Source: Promethearchaeum sp. (GTDB taxonomy: Archaea; Asgardarchaeota; Lokiarchaeia; Sigyniarchaeales; Promethearchaeaceae). From it: DNA of 32,180 nucleotides. This document shows, in pieces, positions 1 to 8,668 of the stretch. Both the position numbers and the translations under genes were made by a program. A model generated the notes under the pieces. It was not told the DNA's origin, ran no database searches, and worked only from the letters and a program-made list of their open reading frames with translations. Positions within the stretch are counted from its first letter, which is position 1. Every line of letters begins with the position of its first letter. The stretch lies in assembly GCA_030612265.1 (NCBI GenBank), contig JAUWOE010000015.1:1-32180 (forward strand). The letters are read 5' to 3'.

Positions 1-510
1 CTAGCTGATGAACCTTCAGGAAATATCGATTCTATTAGTGCAGACCATGTTATGGATATTTTTAAAGATTTCATAAAAAATAATCCAGAAAAATCGATCA
101 TTATCGTGACTCATAATCCGAACTTAAGAAAAATTGCAGATAGAACATTAATTATTAAAGATGGTATGATTATCCGTGAGTTAGGTAAACTTCAAACAAA
201 TAAACCAGAATTAAGTTTCAGCAAGGATGAAGGACTCCAAGAGTTGGATAAAATCATCCAATATAATAAAGATAAGGATCAGGTTCAGAATATTTTAGAT
301 CCTAAAATGAGATATGTTGAATATAAAAATTTAAAGAATTGCCCAAATTGCAAATCGCTTAATATAATGAAAAAATTTGATCAAGAAGAAGGCAACTTTA
401 AACTTAAAAACGGTCAATTAATTACAAGAGTTTCAATTTTCTGCCAGGATTGCTTTCAATTAAGTTATATAAGCGCCAGTTTGTTTGATGTTCAGAAAAA
501 GCTGATCTAA
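1..510 (+). CDS. ABC transporter ATP-binding protein, 3' part (LolD/MacB-like), with C-terminal zinc-ribbon-like tail
   Basis: The reading frame is open from base 1, so the ORF-track start at 52 is internal and the true start lies outside the window. The first codons read LADEPSGNIDS, which is the end of Walker B plus the D-loop of LolD/MacB/FtsE-type ABC ATPases (family norm LADEPTGNLDS). The H-loop follows in IIIVTHNP. Such ATPases power transporters or lipoprotein/exporter permeases at the membrane. After the ATPase core there is an unusual extension of about 100 residues. It ends in two CxxC pairs (CPNC and CQDC, about 36 residues apart) that look like a zinc ribbon. The permease is not in the window and may lie upstream. 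A T-tract follows the stop codon. The ATPase call is firm; the zinc-ribbon reading is inferred from cysteine spacing. Confidence 0.88.
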   Translation, partial: LADEPSGNIDSISADHVMDIFKDFIKNNPEKSIIIVTHNPNLRKIADRTLIIKDGMIIRELGKLQTNKPELSFSKDEGLQELDKIIQYNKDKDQVQNILDPKMRYVEYKNLKNCPNCKSLNIMKKFDQEEGNFKLKNGQLITRVSIFCQDCFQLSYISASLFDVQKKLI

Positions 511-517
511 TCTAAAT

Positions 518-528
518 GTTTTTTTTTA
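518..528 (+). terminator. T-rich terminator after the ABC ATPase gene
   Basis: A run of eight to nine T residues starts within about 10 bases of the stop codon. Oligo-T tracts on the non-template strand are the usual intrinsic termination signal for archaeal RNA polymerase. It sits in the short convergent gap before the minus-strand nucleotidyltransferase gene. Confidence 0.45.
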
Positions 529-1419
529 TAAATTTAAAGCTATAAGATGAATTTTAATAATATTTAATGGGACTTTTAAACAAAATATAAGATCTCGTTT
601 AAGAGTTTTTCGTAATTCTAAAAATCTTTGAATGAAATCCACTTCTATTCCATGTTTTTGAATTTTTTTTAAAATTTTTGATAATGAGTTGATTTCTTTA
701 TTCTCATAAAAATCACAACTTCTAATGCTCCATTTTATTGCTTCTAACATATATTTAGAATTTTTTTTATTTAAGGGTAAAAGGAAAAGAGTTCCTAAAC
801 TCATTATTAAGTTTAGAATAAGAGATTTTATTAATTGTGATTTTGAATAGGTTTTTTCAAGCGGTTGAAGGTGAATATCTTCATTTTGAGCTTGATATAA
901 GACAGTAGTTCCCCGTTTCATCGAATCAAGAACTATTTTATGGGGTGCTAATAAATACGTTAAAACTGGATTAGTTGAAAAAATTTTACTAAAATTATTT
1001 CTATTCCAATTTGAAATTTTCGCCAAAAAGATACTACAGAACATGCCCGTGCTCTTTTCAATAATATGAAGTATTCTTGCATGCCAAGTATTACTATAAT
1101 TACGATATCTATGTTTTATTACAATCCCGGTCAGGAACGGTTTAGTTTCTTTAATTCTTCGGTCATTTACAGAGTCATTAACAAGCACCATTAAATCAAC
1201 GTCAGAGATTTTCGTATTTTGTGAGTTTGATGCTGATCCAAAAAGCATTACAGCATGGATAGAATTCCTTCCTAACAGTACTTCTGTAGTTCCAACTATT
1301 TCTCGAATATAAGATTGAATTTTTTGAGATAAATGCGAAATATGAAGGTATGAAACTACACTTTCATCAAGAATTTGAAAAGTTTCTCGAAAAAGAAGTT
1401 TCACAGATGATTTCGACAT
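526..1419 (-). CDS. Nucleotidyltransferase-fold protein (MNT/minimal NTase type)
   Basis: Around residues 57-76 the protein carries the polymerase-beta-type nucleotidyltransferase signature: a hydrophobic strand, LFGSAS, then DVDLMVLV, which supplies the GS helix turn and the paired metal-binding aspartates. The remaining 200 residues are Lys/Ile/Leu-rich and probably helical, and I do not recognise them. Members of this fold transfer nucleotides to small molecules, RNA or protein, and some minimal NTases act as antitoxins to HEPN toxins. No separate HEPN gene is adjacent. The gene is 32 bp downstream of the FadH-like oxidoreductase on the same strand, so co-transcription is possible. The substrate is unknown. 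Confidence 0.7.
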   Translation of the reverse strand: MSKSSVKLLFRETFQILDESVVSYLHISHLSQKIQSYIREIVGTTEVLLGRNSIHAVMLFGSASNSQNTKISDVDLMVLVNDSVNDRRIKETKPFLTGIVIKHRYRNYSNTWHARILHIIEKSTGMFCSIFLAKISNWNRNNFSKIFSTNPVLTYLLAPHKIVLDSMKRGTTVLYQAQNEDIHLQPLEKTYSKSQLIKSLILNLIMSLGTLFLLPLNKKNSKYMLEAIKWSIRSCDFYENKEINSLSKILKKIQKHGIEVDFIQRFLELRKTLKRDLIFCLKVPLNIIKIHLIALNL

Positions 1420-1451
1420 TATTTTTTATAATAATTTAGAATTAAAAAATC

Positions 1452-3524
1452 TTATTGCACTTTTCCCAATCGAAAAGCGGCTTTAAATCCATCTCTAACT
1501 GCCTCTAATATTGTTCCAACTTTTCGAGAATCACCAATAAATTTCATTTCGGGAATTTTTTTATCATTGGATTTTTGTTGAAATAAAATTTTAAAAGAAT
1601 CCGCAAGATTCCTGTTGGATTTAACCCCAGTTGCTAAAATGAAAGTATCTACATTTTCAACAATATCTTCATCACTATATTCTTCAGATCGACTTTTAAA
1701 ATAAACTGTACGATTCGCAAACCTTGTAACTTGGATGTTTGTGATGACATTCACATTTAACATCTTAAGTTCATCCAAAAATACCCATTTTGTTGATTTT
1801 CCGATGCTGGTTCCAATTTTCGGAAGATATTCTAAAAGATAGACTTCTCGATCTCCTCGAAATGTTCGTTTCATTGCATTTTCGATTGTTAAACCCTTAT
1901 AAAAAGCCAAGAATCGAGCGATCTCTGGATTCATTGCCCCTCTTTTTGCCGCCCATAATGCAGTTTCGACTCCTGTTGCTGATGCCCCAATCACAACTAC
2001 CTTCTTACCCACTAAGCAATTCCCTGCTAAAGCTTCGTCAGCAAAACATATATTACAATTAAGAGAACCATCAATACCTTCGATTTTTGGAATTTTAAAA
2101 TGAACTCCCGTAGCAAAAAAGATAACATCAGGATTTTCTTTTAATATAAGTTCGGGAGTAACAGTAATACCTGTTTTATACGATATATCTGATAATTTAA
2201 ACTGATTTTGGTAGAAATCAATAATATTATTTAATTCTTCCCGACCCTGTGGAACGCGACCTACTTTAATTTGACCCCCTAACTCATTATCTCTTTCATA
2301 GAGAGTCACTTTATGCCCCAATTTTATTGCTGTTAAAGCAGCTTCCATTCCTGCAGGTCCTCCTCCAACAATTAAAACCTTTTTTTGAAAATCTGCTTTT
2401 TTTGGTGTTTTATATTTCAGTTCATATCCAGCTAACGGATTAATCGCGCATCTTACTAATTGCATTTTAAAAACCGAATCGAAACACCCTTGATTGCACC
2501 CAACACAAGTTCTAATTTCATCTAATTTATTCTGTTCAACTTTTAACACAAAATCAGGATCCGCAATTAAAGGTCGACCGAAACATACAGCATCACAATA
2601 GAAATCTTGTAATAAATTTTCTGCTAATTCTGCTTTATTAATTCTATTACTCGCAAATACTGGGGCTTTTACAACAGATTTAATTTCCTTTGCTAAATAT
2701 GCAAATGTTGTTCTTGGAGTTTCCATAGGTATTTGCGGAACACGAGTTTCATGCCATCCGCCTGTAACATTGAAATACTGAATACCCTCATTTTCATATG
2801 CAATAGCAACCTTCTTTTTTTCCTTATATGTATTACTTCCCGGAACAAAATCATCACCCGAAAAACGACAACCAATGATCATTTTATTTCCTACTTTTTC
2901 TTTTAATTTACGGATTAGTTCTAAAGGAAATGTCATTCTTTCTTCTAAAGTTTGCCCGCCATAGCGATCTGTTCGCTTATTTTTTAAGGGACTTAAAAAT
3001 TGATCTATTAAATAGCCAGCGCTACTTAAGATTTCTATACCGTCAAACCCTGCATCTTGAGCTCGTATAGCGGCTTGAACAATTCGATCTTGAACATCTT
3101 GAATTTCTGAAAGACTTAAAGCGCGAGGAGTCTCATGAGTAAAACGAGAATAAACTGCTGACGATGAAATGGATTGTTCTCCAATTAATTTGCTGAATGC
3201 ATAACCTCCTGCATGATATAGTTGTGCAATAACTTTTGCACCTTCATTGTGGATTGATTCAACCAATTTTCGCATTCCGGGAATAAACTTATTATCGTAT
3301 AGCGAAATCATTGTAGGTCCGCCCGTTCCCAGTTTAGAAACACCTATGCCTCCAATTATTATTAATCCTACTCTAGCGGCAGCGCGTGCTCTATAAAATT
3401 CGATTAATTGCTCAGTTACAAAACCATTTTCTGCTGCACCTAGATGCATTGCGGGCATAACAGTTCTATTTCTTAATTGTAATCCTCCAATTTCAAAAGT
3501 TTCCATCAATTTTAAAAACTTCAT
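1452..3524 (-). CDS. FadH-type NADH:flavin oxidoreductase / 2,4-dienoyl-CoA reductase-like, FMN + 4Fe-4S + FAD
   Basis: The 690 residues are close to the 670-680 usual for this family. Order of parts: an old-yellow-enzyme TIM barrel (about 8-330) with RTDRYGG near 185-190; an Fe-S site near 340-362 of pattern CVGCNQGC plus a later Cys (CxxCxxxC-x11-C); an FAD-binding GGGPAG loop near 385; and a second dinucleotide loop GASATG near 513. The active-site Tyr (GYLIDQF, about Y171) and His (GGWHETR, about H258) match the Tyr and His of bacterial dienoyl-CoA reductase, so it is probably catalytically competent. The family reduces enoyl or dienoyl substrates with NAD(P)H through FAD, Fe-S and FMN. 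The actual substrate cannot be read from sequence. Met7 (METFEIGG, start at 3506) may be the true start because family proteins usually begin there. Confidence 0.9.
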   Translation of the reverse strand: MKFLKLMETFEIGGLQLRNRTVMPAMHLGAAENGFVTEQLIEFYRARAAARVGLIIIGGIGVSKLGTGGPTMISLYDNKFIPGMRKLVESIHNEGAKVIAQLYHAGGYAFSKLIGEQSISSSAVYSRFTHETPRALSLSEIQDVQDRIVQAAIRAQDAGFDGIEILSSAGYLIDQFLSPLKNKRTDRYGGQTLEERMTFPLELIRKLKEKVGNKMIIGCRFSGDDFVPGSNTYKEKKKVAIAYENEGIQYFNVTGGWHETRVPQIPMETPRTTFAYLAKEIKSVVKAPVFASNRINKAELAENLLQDFYCDAVCFGRPLIADPDFVLKVEQNKLDEIRTCVGCNQGCFDSVFKMQLVRCAINPLAGYELKYKTPKKADFQKKVLIVGGGPAGMEAALTAIKLGHKVTLYERDNELGGQIKVGRVPQGREELNNIIDFYQNQFKLSDISYKTGITVTPELILKENPDVIFFATGVHFKIPKIEGIDGSLNCNICFADEALAGNCLVGKKVVVIGASATGVETALWAAKRGAMNPEIARFLAFYKGLTIENAMKRTFRGDREVYLLEYLPKIGTSIGKSTKWVFLDELKMLNVNVITNIQVTRFANRTVYFKSRSEEYSDEDIVENVDTFILATGVKSNRNLADSFKILFQQKSNDKKIPEMKFIGDSRKVGTILEAVRDGFKAAFRLGKVQ

Positions 3525-3597
3525 TAAGAAGTAAAGTAAAATATCGTAAAAAAGAAATTTGGTTATTTTAATTAGGTATTCGATTTTAAGAAAAATA

Positions 3598-4515
3598 ATG
3601 AATACAAAATTAGAAACTTTAGTTCAAGATTTCAAGAAGGGAATTAAACCACAAGGGGAGATCATTAATAATATTCTTTATCGCCCTCTTTCATATCCCA
3701 TGGTACATCTTTCAGCAAAACTCAAACTCACACCAAATTTTATAACATTCATATCATTTCTGTGTTCAATAATATCTGCAATTTTCTTTGGATTAGGACG
3801 GGTGTATTTAGGAACACTTTTCTTCTTTTTACGACATTATTTTGATTGTGTAGATGGTGCCTTAGCCCGAATGACGAATAATTTTTCTAAGTTTGGCGCG
3901 ATGTTCGATGCTATAGGAGATGGAGTGGGAGTGTTGATTGTAATGGTAGCAATAACAATCGAGCAATATCTCCGACTAGGAACGAGTCTTGTATTCATTT
4001 ATTTAGGATTGGCTCTTATTTCAAATTTTATCGGTTTATTTTACCATAATAGTGTTAAATCTCGATATTTTAAACACCTAAGAGCAGGACAACAGAGCGA
4101 AAAATTATCATCTAAAACAAAACATAATAGTTTGGTTAATTTCTTTGGCTTCGATAGTGAATCGGAAGTGAAACTCAAATTTATCGAAAAAATTATCAAA
4201 AAAATGGCTCCGTTTCCAAATATCGAGAATCTTATGATTCGTAATTCTGATAACCAAGAAATGACTATGGATGAGAAGCAACAACTATTCAAAGAATCTT
4301 TTTCTTTTCTTCCATTATTATGGTCTTTAATGGCAGGTGCCTCTCAAATAACTGCGATTACAATTGTTGCGTTATTCAACCGATTGGATGATGTATTATG
4401 GATTGTTCTCATCATCGGATGGAATTTACTAGCACTTCCGCTATCTTTAATCCATTACTATACTATTAAGAGGTTTAATGCAAACATTTTGGATCCAAAT
4501 TTTCCCAAAAATTGA
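3598..4515 (+). CDS. CDP-alcohol phosphatidyltransferase family membrane protein
   Basis: This enzyme class swaps CMP in a CDP-linked lipid or alcohol for another alcohol to make phospholipids in the membrane. The full signature DxxDGxxAR(x8)GxxxDxxxD is present: D83, D86-G87, A90-R91, G100, D104 and D108, counted from the ATG at 3598. Hydrophobic helices occupy about 45-80, 105-150 and 235-300. A loop of about 90 residues in the middle (about 150-240) is hydrophilic and longer than in typical members. The ORF track begins at an upstream TTG (3559). I prefer the ATG because the family homology starts after it and the extra 13 residues look like untranslated AT-rich sequence. The gene diverges from the FadH-like gene and converges on the PhoU-like gene. 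The acceptor alcohol (glycerol phosphate, inositol phosphate or serine) is not determined. Confidence 0.9.
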   Translation: MNTKLETLVQDFKKGIKPQGEIINNILYRPLSYPMVHLSAKLKLTPNFITFISFLCSIISAIFFGLGRVYLGTLFFFLRHYFDCVDGALARMTNNFSKFGAMFDAIGDGVGVLIVMVAITIEQYLRLGTSLVFIYLGLALISNFIGLFYHNSVKSRYFKHLRAGQQSEKLSSKTKHNSLVNFFGFDSESEVKLKFIEKIIKKMAPFPNIENLMIRNSDNQEMTMDEKQQLFKESFSFLPLLWSLMAGASQITAITIVALFNRLDDVLWIVLIIGWNLLALPLSLIHYYTIKRFNANILDPNFPKN

Positions 4516-4539
4516 ACTCCCTCAGTGAAAAAAATATTA

Positions 4540-5661
4540 TTAGAAAAAAAGATTTGTAAAATCGAAGATTTTTGTGAAAATTTCAACTAAGTTATTAATA
4601 AGTCTTGCTCCATCATAATATTCGATAAAAGAATATTCATCACCGAGGATTTTAACTTTTGAAGCTATTTCTTTCCAATCTTGTTCTAAAACATTTCCTT
4701 TTTTCCTTGAATCCTGAATTATTTTCATAATTTCTGGATTCATACCTACGGGAGATTCGCGTTTTACAACATTTTTCTTAAGTTGTTTTAGTAATTCATC
4801 GTAAATTTCCTGTAAAGTAGTGAAATAATTTACCAGATAATCATTAATTTCAATGTCTTGGATAAATTCATGTAAATTATATATAATTTCAGCTACATCT
4901 TTTAGATTATCCCCGACATCTTCGATAAATTTGGCTAATAACCTTAAGTCAACTAATTTTTTATGATTAAAATGTAGAGGTTTTGAAATTTGTGCATTAT
5001 CGAAGATTGTTCGAATTTGTCTTACTATGAAAAAGTAGTATCTATCAATTTTCATATCTTGTTCTTTTATATTAGTAAGATTTTGGTATTTTTTTTCCTT
5101 TATTGCAGTAAGGATATCATCTATCATCCATAATAATTTACTAAAAGATTCTTTTAGGTACTGTGGGATTCTTTCTTCAATTATATTTTCAGGTGTTTCA
5201 GTTAGCGCATTTTCAATATATAATTTATAATTTGATTCCCTGTTTAAATTCCAATTTAATAGCAATCTTTCGAGTATATCCTCTATTTGATCAATAAATA
5301 CCCTTGGTATTTGTTTTTGGCTTAAAATTTCTAACTTTGTAGCTCCATTCATATAATAACTAATTAATATCATTTGAATGGCTTTATCTTTAATAAAATT
5401 TGGATTTTGCTTTAAATAATCATCTAATACTATTGTAAACTCTCTTCTTTTCTCTTGTTCTTTTACTTTTTCGGGATATATTGATAGAGAACCGTCTGCA
5501 TTTTCATAAATATTTACCGTAGGACCGTTCTCTAAATCTTGATTAGATTTGGATGATAATTTTCCTCGAATTAAATGATTCTTCTTAATCCAGTGAACAG
5601 GGAGAGTTATTGCATAACTATATTTAGCAAATGATTGTATTTTTCTCTTATGAATTTCCAT
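4540..5661 (-). CDS. SpoVT-AbrB / PhoU-like regulatory protein
   Basis: The N-terminus (about 1-65; KRKIQSFAKYSYAITLPVHW, then NIYENADGSLSIYPEK) is a swapped-hairpin AbrB/SpoVT-type module of the kind found at the front of archaeal PhoU-like proteins. The remaining 300 residues are predicted to be long helices, consistent with PhoU-type three-helix bundles. Archaeal proteins with this layout are annotated as phosphate uptake regulators, acting on DNA or on a phosphate transporter/sensor complex. No pst, pit or pho transporter gene is visible nearby, so the phosphate link is family knowledge only. It is the last gene of the minus-strand run starting at 10819, 53 bp after the winged-helix gene, and may regulate that cluster or be independent of it. 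Confidence 0.72.
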   Translation of the reverse strand: MEIHKRKIQSFAKYSYAITLPVHWIKKNHLIRGKLSSKSNQDLENGPTVNIYENADGSLSIYPEKVKEQEKRREFTIVLDDYLKQNPNFIKDKAIQMILISYYMNGATKLEILSQKQIPRVFIDQIEDILERLLLNWNLNRESNYKLYIENALTETPENIIEERIPQYLKESFSKLLWMIDDILTAIKEKKYQNLTNIKEQDMKIDRYYFFIVRQIRTIFDNAQISKPLHFNHKKLVDLRLLAKFIEDVGDNLKDVAEIIYNLHEFIQDIEINDYLVNYFTTLQEIYDELLKQLKKNVVKRESPVGMNPEIMKIIQDSRKKGNVLEQDWKEIASKVKILGDEYSFIEYYDGARLINNLVEIFTKIFDFTNLFF

Positions 5662-5714
5662 TATTATAATAATATATACTTTGATTCCTAAAAAATATTC
5701 TAATATAATACAAT

Positions 5715-6638
5715 TTATAATGAAATATTTTTTTTGATGATATTAAAGAAATAATCATTTTCTCCCCATATAGATCCTATAATTAATGGGTTTTTCGAGT
5801 ATAAAGCAGTTTCCACTACCCCTTCTGATGAAAAATTAGTAGTTTTAAGAGAAAAATTTGTTTGCATTTCCTTTTCTTCTATATTGACAATTGGTTCAAA
5901 GAACGAGAAATCAGAAAGACCACGGTTTTTATTTTCCATATATCTTTTTGATTCAAGTTTATACATAAATTTTAGATTGTTTGAATTGTAAGTGTGAATT
6001 TTTTCAAGTAGACTTTGTGAATAATCCTTAGATTCAATAGAACAGAATATGATCCCTCCAAAAAATGTTTTTTTCTGACTTTTCATTTCTATTTCTAATG
6101 AGTTCAGAACAAATGCAAGGTCATCTCTTTTTAATTGGACCATTATATTAATTTCTGATTTAAAAGGGGTTAATGTATGGTTTCTCGAGATTTTATTTAA
6201 AAAATTCTTAATGAATTTGGGTGTATGTTCAGGAGTTTTGAACTCTTGTTTTATATCTTTTTCATCTTTCTTATCTTTTTTATTATGCTTTTCAAATCTT
6301 TTTACAATATCCAACAACGAATAATAAGATTCTTTTTGTTTCTCGAGTTTTTCACTTGAATTGGCAATAATAGAATCTAATTTATTTTGAAAAGTTTTCT
6401 TATCAACAATAGAATAATATTTAATACAAGAAATTACTCTACATCTAATCCAACCTTTATTTACTAAGAATTTTAATTCTTTTAATATCCTGAAGAAATT
6501 TATAATTGGATATCTACCTATATTTTTACTGATTACTATAGCAGATTTCTCTTCTTGAAGAAAATAAATGATCTTGATTTTAATTTGATTTAGACCAAAT
6601 AATAGTAATTTATTTTCAAATTCATCTATTTCTTTCAT
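5715..6638 (-). CDS. Winged-helix / TrmB-like putative transcriptional regulator
   Basis: The first 75 residues have the spacing of a winged helix-turn-helix: a helical ELFENKLLLFGL-like start, KIIYFLQEEKSAIVISKNIG, a recognition-helix-like ILKELKFLVNKGWI, and a hairpin ending in IKYYSIV. A charged, probably coiled-coil stretch follows (about 80-130, very Lys/Glu-rich). The C-terminal domain (about 165-307) has alternating strands ending in a WGENDYFFNII tail. This layout of wHTH, coiled coil and effector domain is that of TrmB-like archaeal regulators, but sequence support is modest. It sits 41 bp downstream of an unknown beta-rich protein and upstream of the PhoU-like gene. A sugar or other ligand for the C-terminal domain would be speculation. 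Confidence 0.5.
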   Translation of the reverse strand: MKEIDEFENKLLLFGLNQIKIKIIYFLQEEKSAIVISKNIGRYPIINFFRILKELKFLVNKGWIRCRVISCIKYYSIVDKKTFQNKLDSIIANSSEKLEKQKESYYSLLDIVKRFEKHNKKDKKDEKDIKQEFKTPEHTPKFIKNFLNKISRNHTLTPFKSEINIMVQLKRDDLAFVLNSLEIEMKSQKKTFFGGIIFCSIESKDYSQSLLEKIHTYNSNNLKFMYKLESKRYMENKNRGLSDFSFFEPIVNIEEKEMQTNFSLKTTNFSSEGVVETALYSKNPLIIGSIWGENDYFFNIIKKNISL

Positions 6639-6679
6639 ATTTTGATTACTTTTTGGTTATTTTAAAATTTTGTCAGAAT

Positions 6680-7612
6680 TCACTTCGAGCACCATTTTTT
6701 TTTAGACATACTGAGTGTTTGAAGTTTAGGATCAATTTTTTGGCGAGATACTTCATCCACCGATCTGTGCACAGATTTTCGGTGCATTTCCAAATCTTTT
6801 CGTGCATCTTTAACGTTTTCAAAGAAATTATCTTTTCCTACTCCCACAATTATCATTATTGGGAAAATTATTAATTCACTATGCTTGAAAATAGGTATAA
6901 TCCATTGTAAAGCCACTGCACAATCAGAAGGACCTTTCTCTGTATAATTTCTTAGTGAAAGTTGGTTATTTTTAAAGATAAAAATGTCTTGTGGGGAATT
7001 ACATTCAAAATTATCGGGTTTTTTATCATAACTTGAACCAATTCCTGCAAATATGCTTTTTTCTAAACCCTTTTCATTATCATATTGGTAAATAATGTTT
7101 GCTTTAGAATTATATTTGGCTATGTCATTTAAATACGATTCTGGACCATATATATCAAAATCATAAAACTGATAGAAATTGAAATTCTTAATTGTTTTAT
7201 CAGTCAAATTTCTAAATGTATAAAATATGAAGAAATATGGCTTATATTTAAATCGATAAACATCAACGTATTCAATAATTCTTTGAATTTCCTTCTCTTT
7301 TTGTATGCTTTCAGGAAATGAAAAAGAATATGTAAATCTTGATACTGAACTATTCATGCTTGATCTTGCATTGATCATTGCAAATTTGGAATCCTTAATA
7401 CCCGATTCAGAATGATAAGAATTTTCAGTACTTTTAAGCAGAACGGGTTTGTTTTCATATTCAAAGTATATACTAGCACCGTTTAAATAAGGTTGAGGCA
7501 AATCAAGAATCTTAAATCCTTTGTATTCGATTGTCTTTATACCGTAACCAAAACTGTAGCCTCTTTCTTGACAGTTTATGCATATTGTCTCGTAATCTAT
7601 AAAAATATCCAT
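6680..7612 (-). CDS. Conserved-looking beta-rich protein of unknown function
   Basis: I do not recognise this 310-residue protein. It has no signal peptide or transmembrane helix. The body is rich in aromatic residues and alternating strands (for example FFIFYTFRNLTDKTIKNF and YQFYDFDIYGP), suggesting a beta-sandwich or supersandwich, a fold often used to bind or process carbohydrates. A CxxC (CINC) lies near residue 12. The last 50 residues become charged and helical. It lies 38 bp downstream of the roadblock-GTPase gene and upstream of the winged-helix gene, and the GH2-like protein is one gene further up. A carbohydrate role would fit that neighbour but is only inference. Confidence 0.6.
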   Translation of the reverse strand: MDIFIDYETICINCQERGYSFGYGIKTIEYKGFKILDLPQPYLNGASIYFEYENKPVLLKSTENSYHSESGIKDSKFAMINARSSMNSSVSRFTYSFSFPESIQKEKEIQRIIEYVDVYRFKYKPYFFIFYTFRNLTDKTIKNFNFYQFYDFDIYGPESYLNDIAKYNSKANIIYQYDNEKGLEKSIFAGIGSSYDKKPDNFECNSPQDIFIFKNNQLSLRNYTEKGPSDCAVALQWIIPIFKHSELIIFPIMIIVGVGKDNFFENVKDARKDLEMHRKSVHRSVDEVSRQKIDPKLQTLSMSKKKWCSK

Positions 7613-7650
7613 TGAAATTGTTATCTCGCTTAATTTTTAAATTATATCAT

Positions 7651-8622
7651 CTAATACTGTTCTAAAAATTTTAAAGCTGCATACTTAAAAGCACCTATTA
7701 CGTTATTTCCCGTTTTTGCTGAACAAAGTAAATATGGACAAGACAATTCTTCTGCTTTTTGCTTTATTTCCTCTAAAGTTACTTCAGAATTATCTAAATC
7801 AGTTTTATTTGCAATTAGTATAAACGAAAGCTGTTGACTAGAATTATCCAGATCTTCTATCCAACGTTGGATTTTAGCAAAAGTGCTTTTCCGTGTAATA
7901 TCGAACACTAAAAATACAAAATTGGCTCCTTGGTAAAATCTTTTTCTGTATGGTGCCGTTTCTTGAGCCTGTCCGCCAATATCCCAAATAGATTCGTTTA
8001 TAATACAATTCTTGTTGATAATTACTTCTTTTCGTGATATATCTACTCCAATGGTGCTTACATAACCGTTTTCAGCAAATTTATTATCGACAAATCTACG
8101 GATTAAGGATGTTTTTCCAACCCCTGGAGCACCTAAAACTATTACTTTTACAGAAAAATTGCCTTCTGGTAATTTACCTTCACGCATATTTGATAAAATA
8201 GGAATAATTGGAGGTATATCCAAGTTTATCAGTTCTTCTCCTTCGAGAATTAATTTTATTTTATTAGCAACATGACTGCCGAACACCTTTAGGCTGTTGT
8301 CACTTATGAATTTATCTGCAATTACAGTGAGAATTGCTTCAAGACCTGCTGTGGCGAATAAGTACTTGTTTTCATCAACTAAGGTAACATTAACAAAATT
8401 TGTTGCGGCTCCGAAATCCTTCTTAATTCTTTCAATAAAAGAATCAAAGGTTGCAGTCACCGTTCCAATTTTATCATCTTCTTTATCCATACCCTTAATT
8501 TTACTGAAAATAATTAATCCATTTCTATCAACAATTGCTGCAGCTTGGATTTCTTCTAATGAGTTTAAAAGATTCGAAATTAATTCATTAAATTTGTCGG
8601 TTATTCCCATCCATGTTTTCAC
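7651..8622 (-). CDS. Roadblock/LC7 domain fused to a Ras/Rab-like small GTPase
   Basis: Residues 10-130 match a roadblock/LC7 domain (VDRNGLIIFSK strand-turn, later ENKYLFATAGLEAILTVIADK). Residues 157-322 are a complete small GTPase: G1 GAPGVGKTS (164-172), switch-I Thr in VSTIGVD (T190), G3 WDIGGQ (213-218), G4 NKTD (272-275) and G5 SAKT (301-304). Roadblock proteins bind small GTPases and act in eukaryotic Ragulator/TRAPP-like and bacterial MglB systems, so the fusion puts a possible regulator and GTPase in one chain. The G3 box reads WDIGGQ, as in Arf/Galpha/SRbeta proteins, rather than the Rab/Ras WDTAGQ. The chain ends KFLEQY with no C-terminal cysteine, so prenylation is not expected. 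Start: GTG at 8622 or ATG at 8610. Such fusions are typical of Asgard archaea. Confidence 0.92.
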   Translation of the reverse strand: MKTWMGITDKFNELISNLLNSLEEIQAAAIVDRNGLIIFSKIKGMDKEDDKIGTVTATFDSFIERIKKDFGAATNFVNVTLVDENKYLFATAGLEAILTVIADKFISDNSLKVFGSHVANKIKLILEGEELINLDIPPIIPILSNMREGKLPEGNFSVKVIVLGAPGVGKTSLIRRFVDNKFAENGYVSTIGVDISRKEVIINKNCIINESIWDIGGQAQETAPYRKRFYQGANFVFLVFDITRKSTFAKIQRWIEDLDNSSQQLSFILIANKTDLDNSEVTLEEIKQKAEELSCPYLLCSAKTGNNVIGAFKYAALKFLEQY

Positions 8623-8648
8623 TTAATCCAATTTCTAAAATCCTTTCA

Positions 8649-8660
8649 GTATATAAAACT
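8649..8660 (-). promoter_or_regulatory. TATA box for the roadblock-GTPase gene
   Basis: On the minus strand the sequence AGTTTTATATACT lies in the short gap after the GH2-like gene. Its centre is about 33 bases upstream of the GTG start and 45 upstream of the ATG. The usual 25-27 base spacing puts transcription start close to the GTG, so the mRNA would be nearly leaderless. It suggests the GTPase can be transcribed independently of the upstream gene. Confidence 0.45.
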
Positions 8661-8668
8661 CTTTCTTA

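Noticed and set aside
526-1419. A HEPN-MNT toxin-antitoxin pair
   Set aside because: Only the nucleotidyltransferase is present; the neighbour is a flavin oxidoreductase and no HEPN gene is seen.
3559-3597. TTG start giving a 13-residue extension of the CDP-alcohol phosphatidyltransferase
   Set aside because: The extra residues look like untranslated AT-rich sequence and the ATG at 3598 fits the family better.
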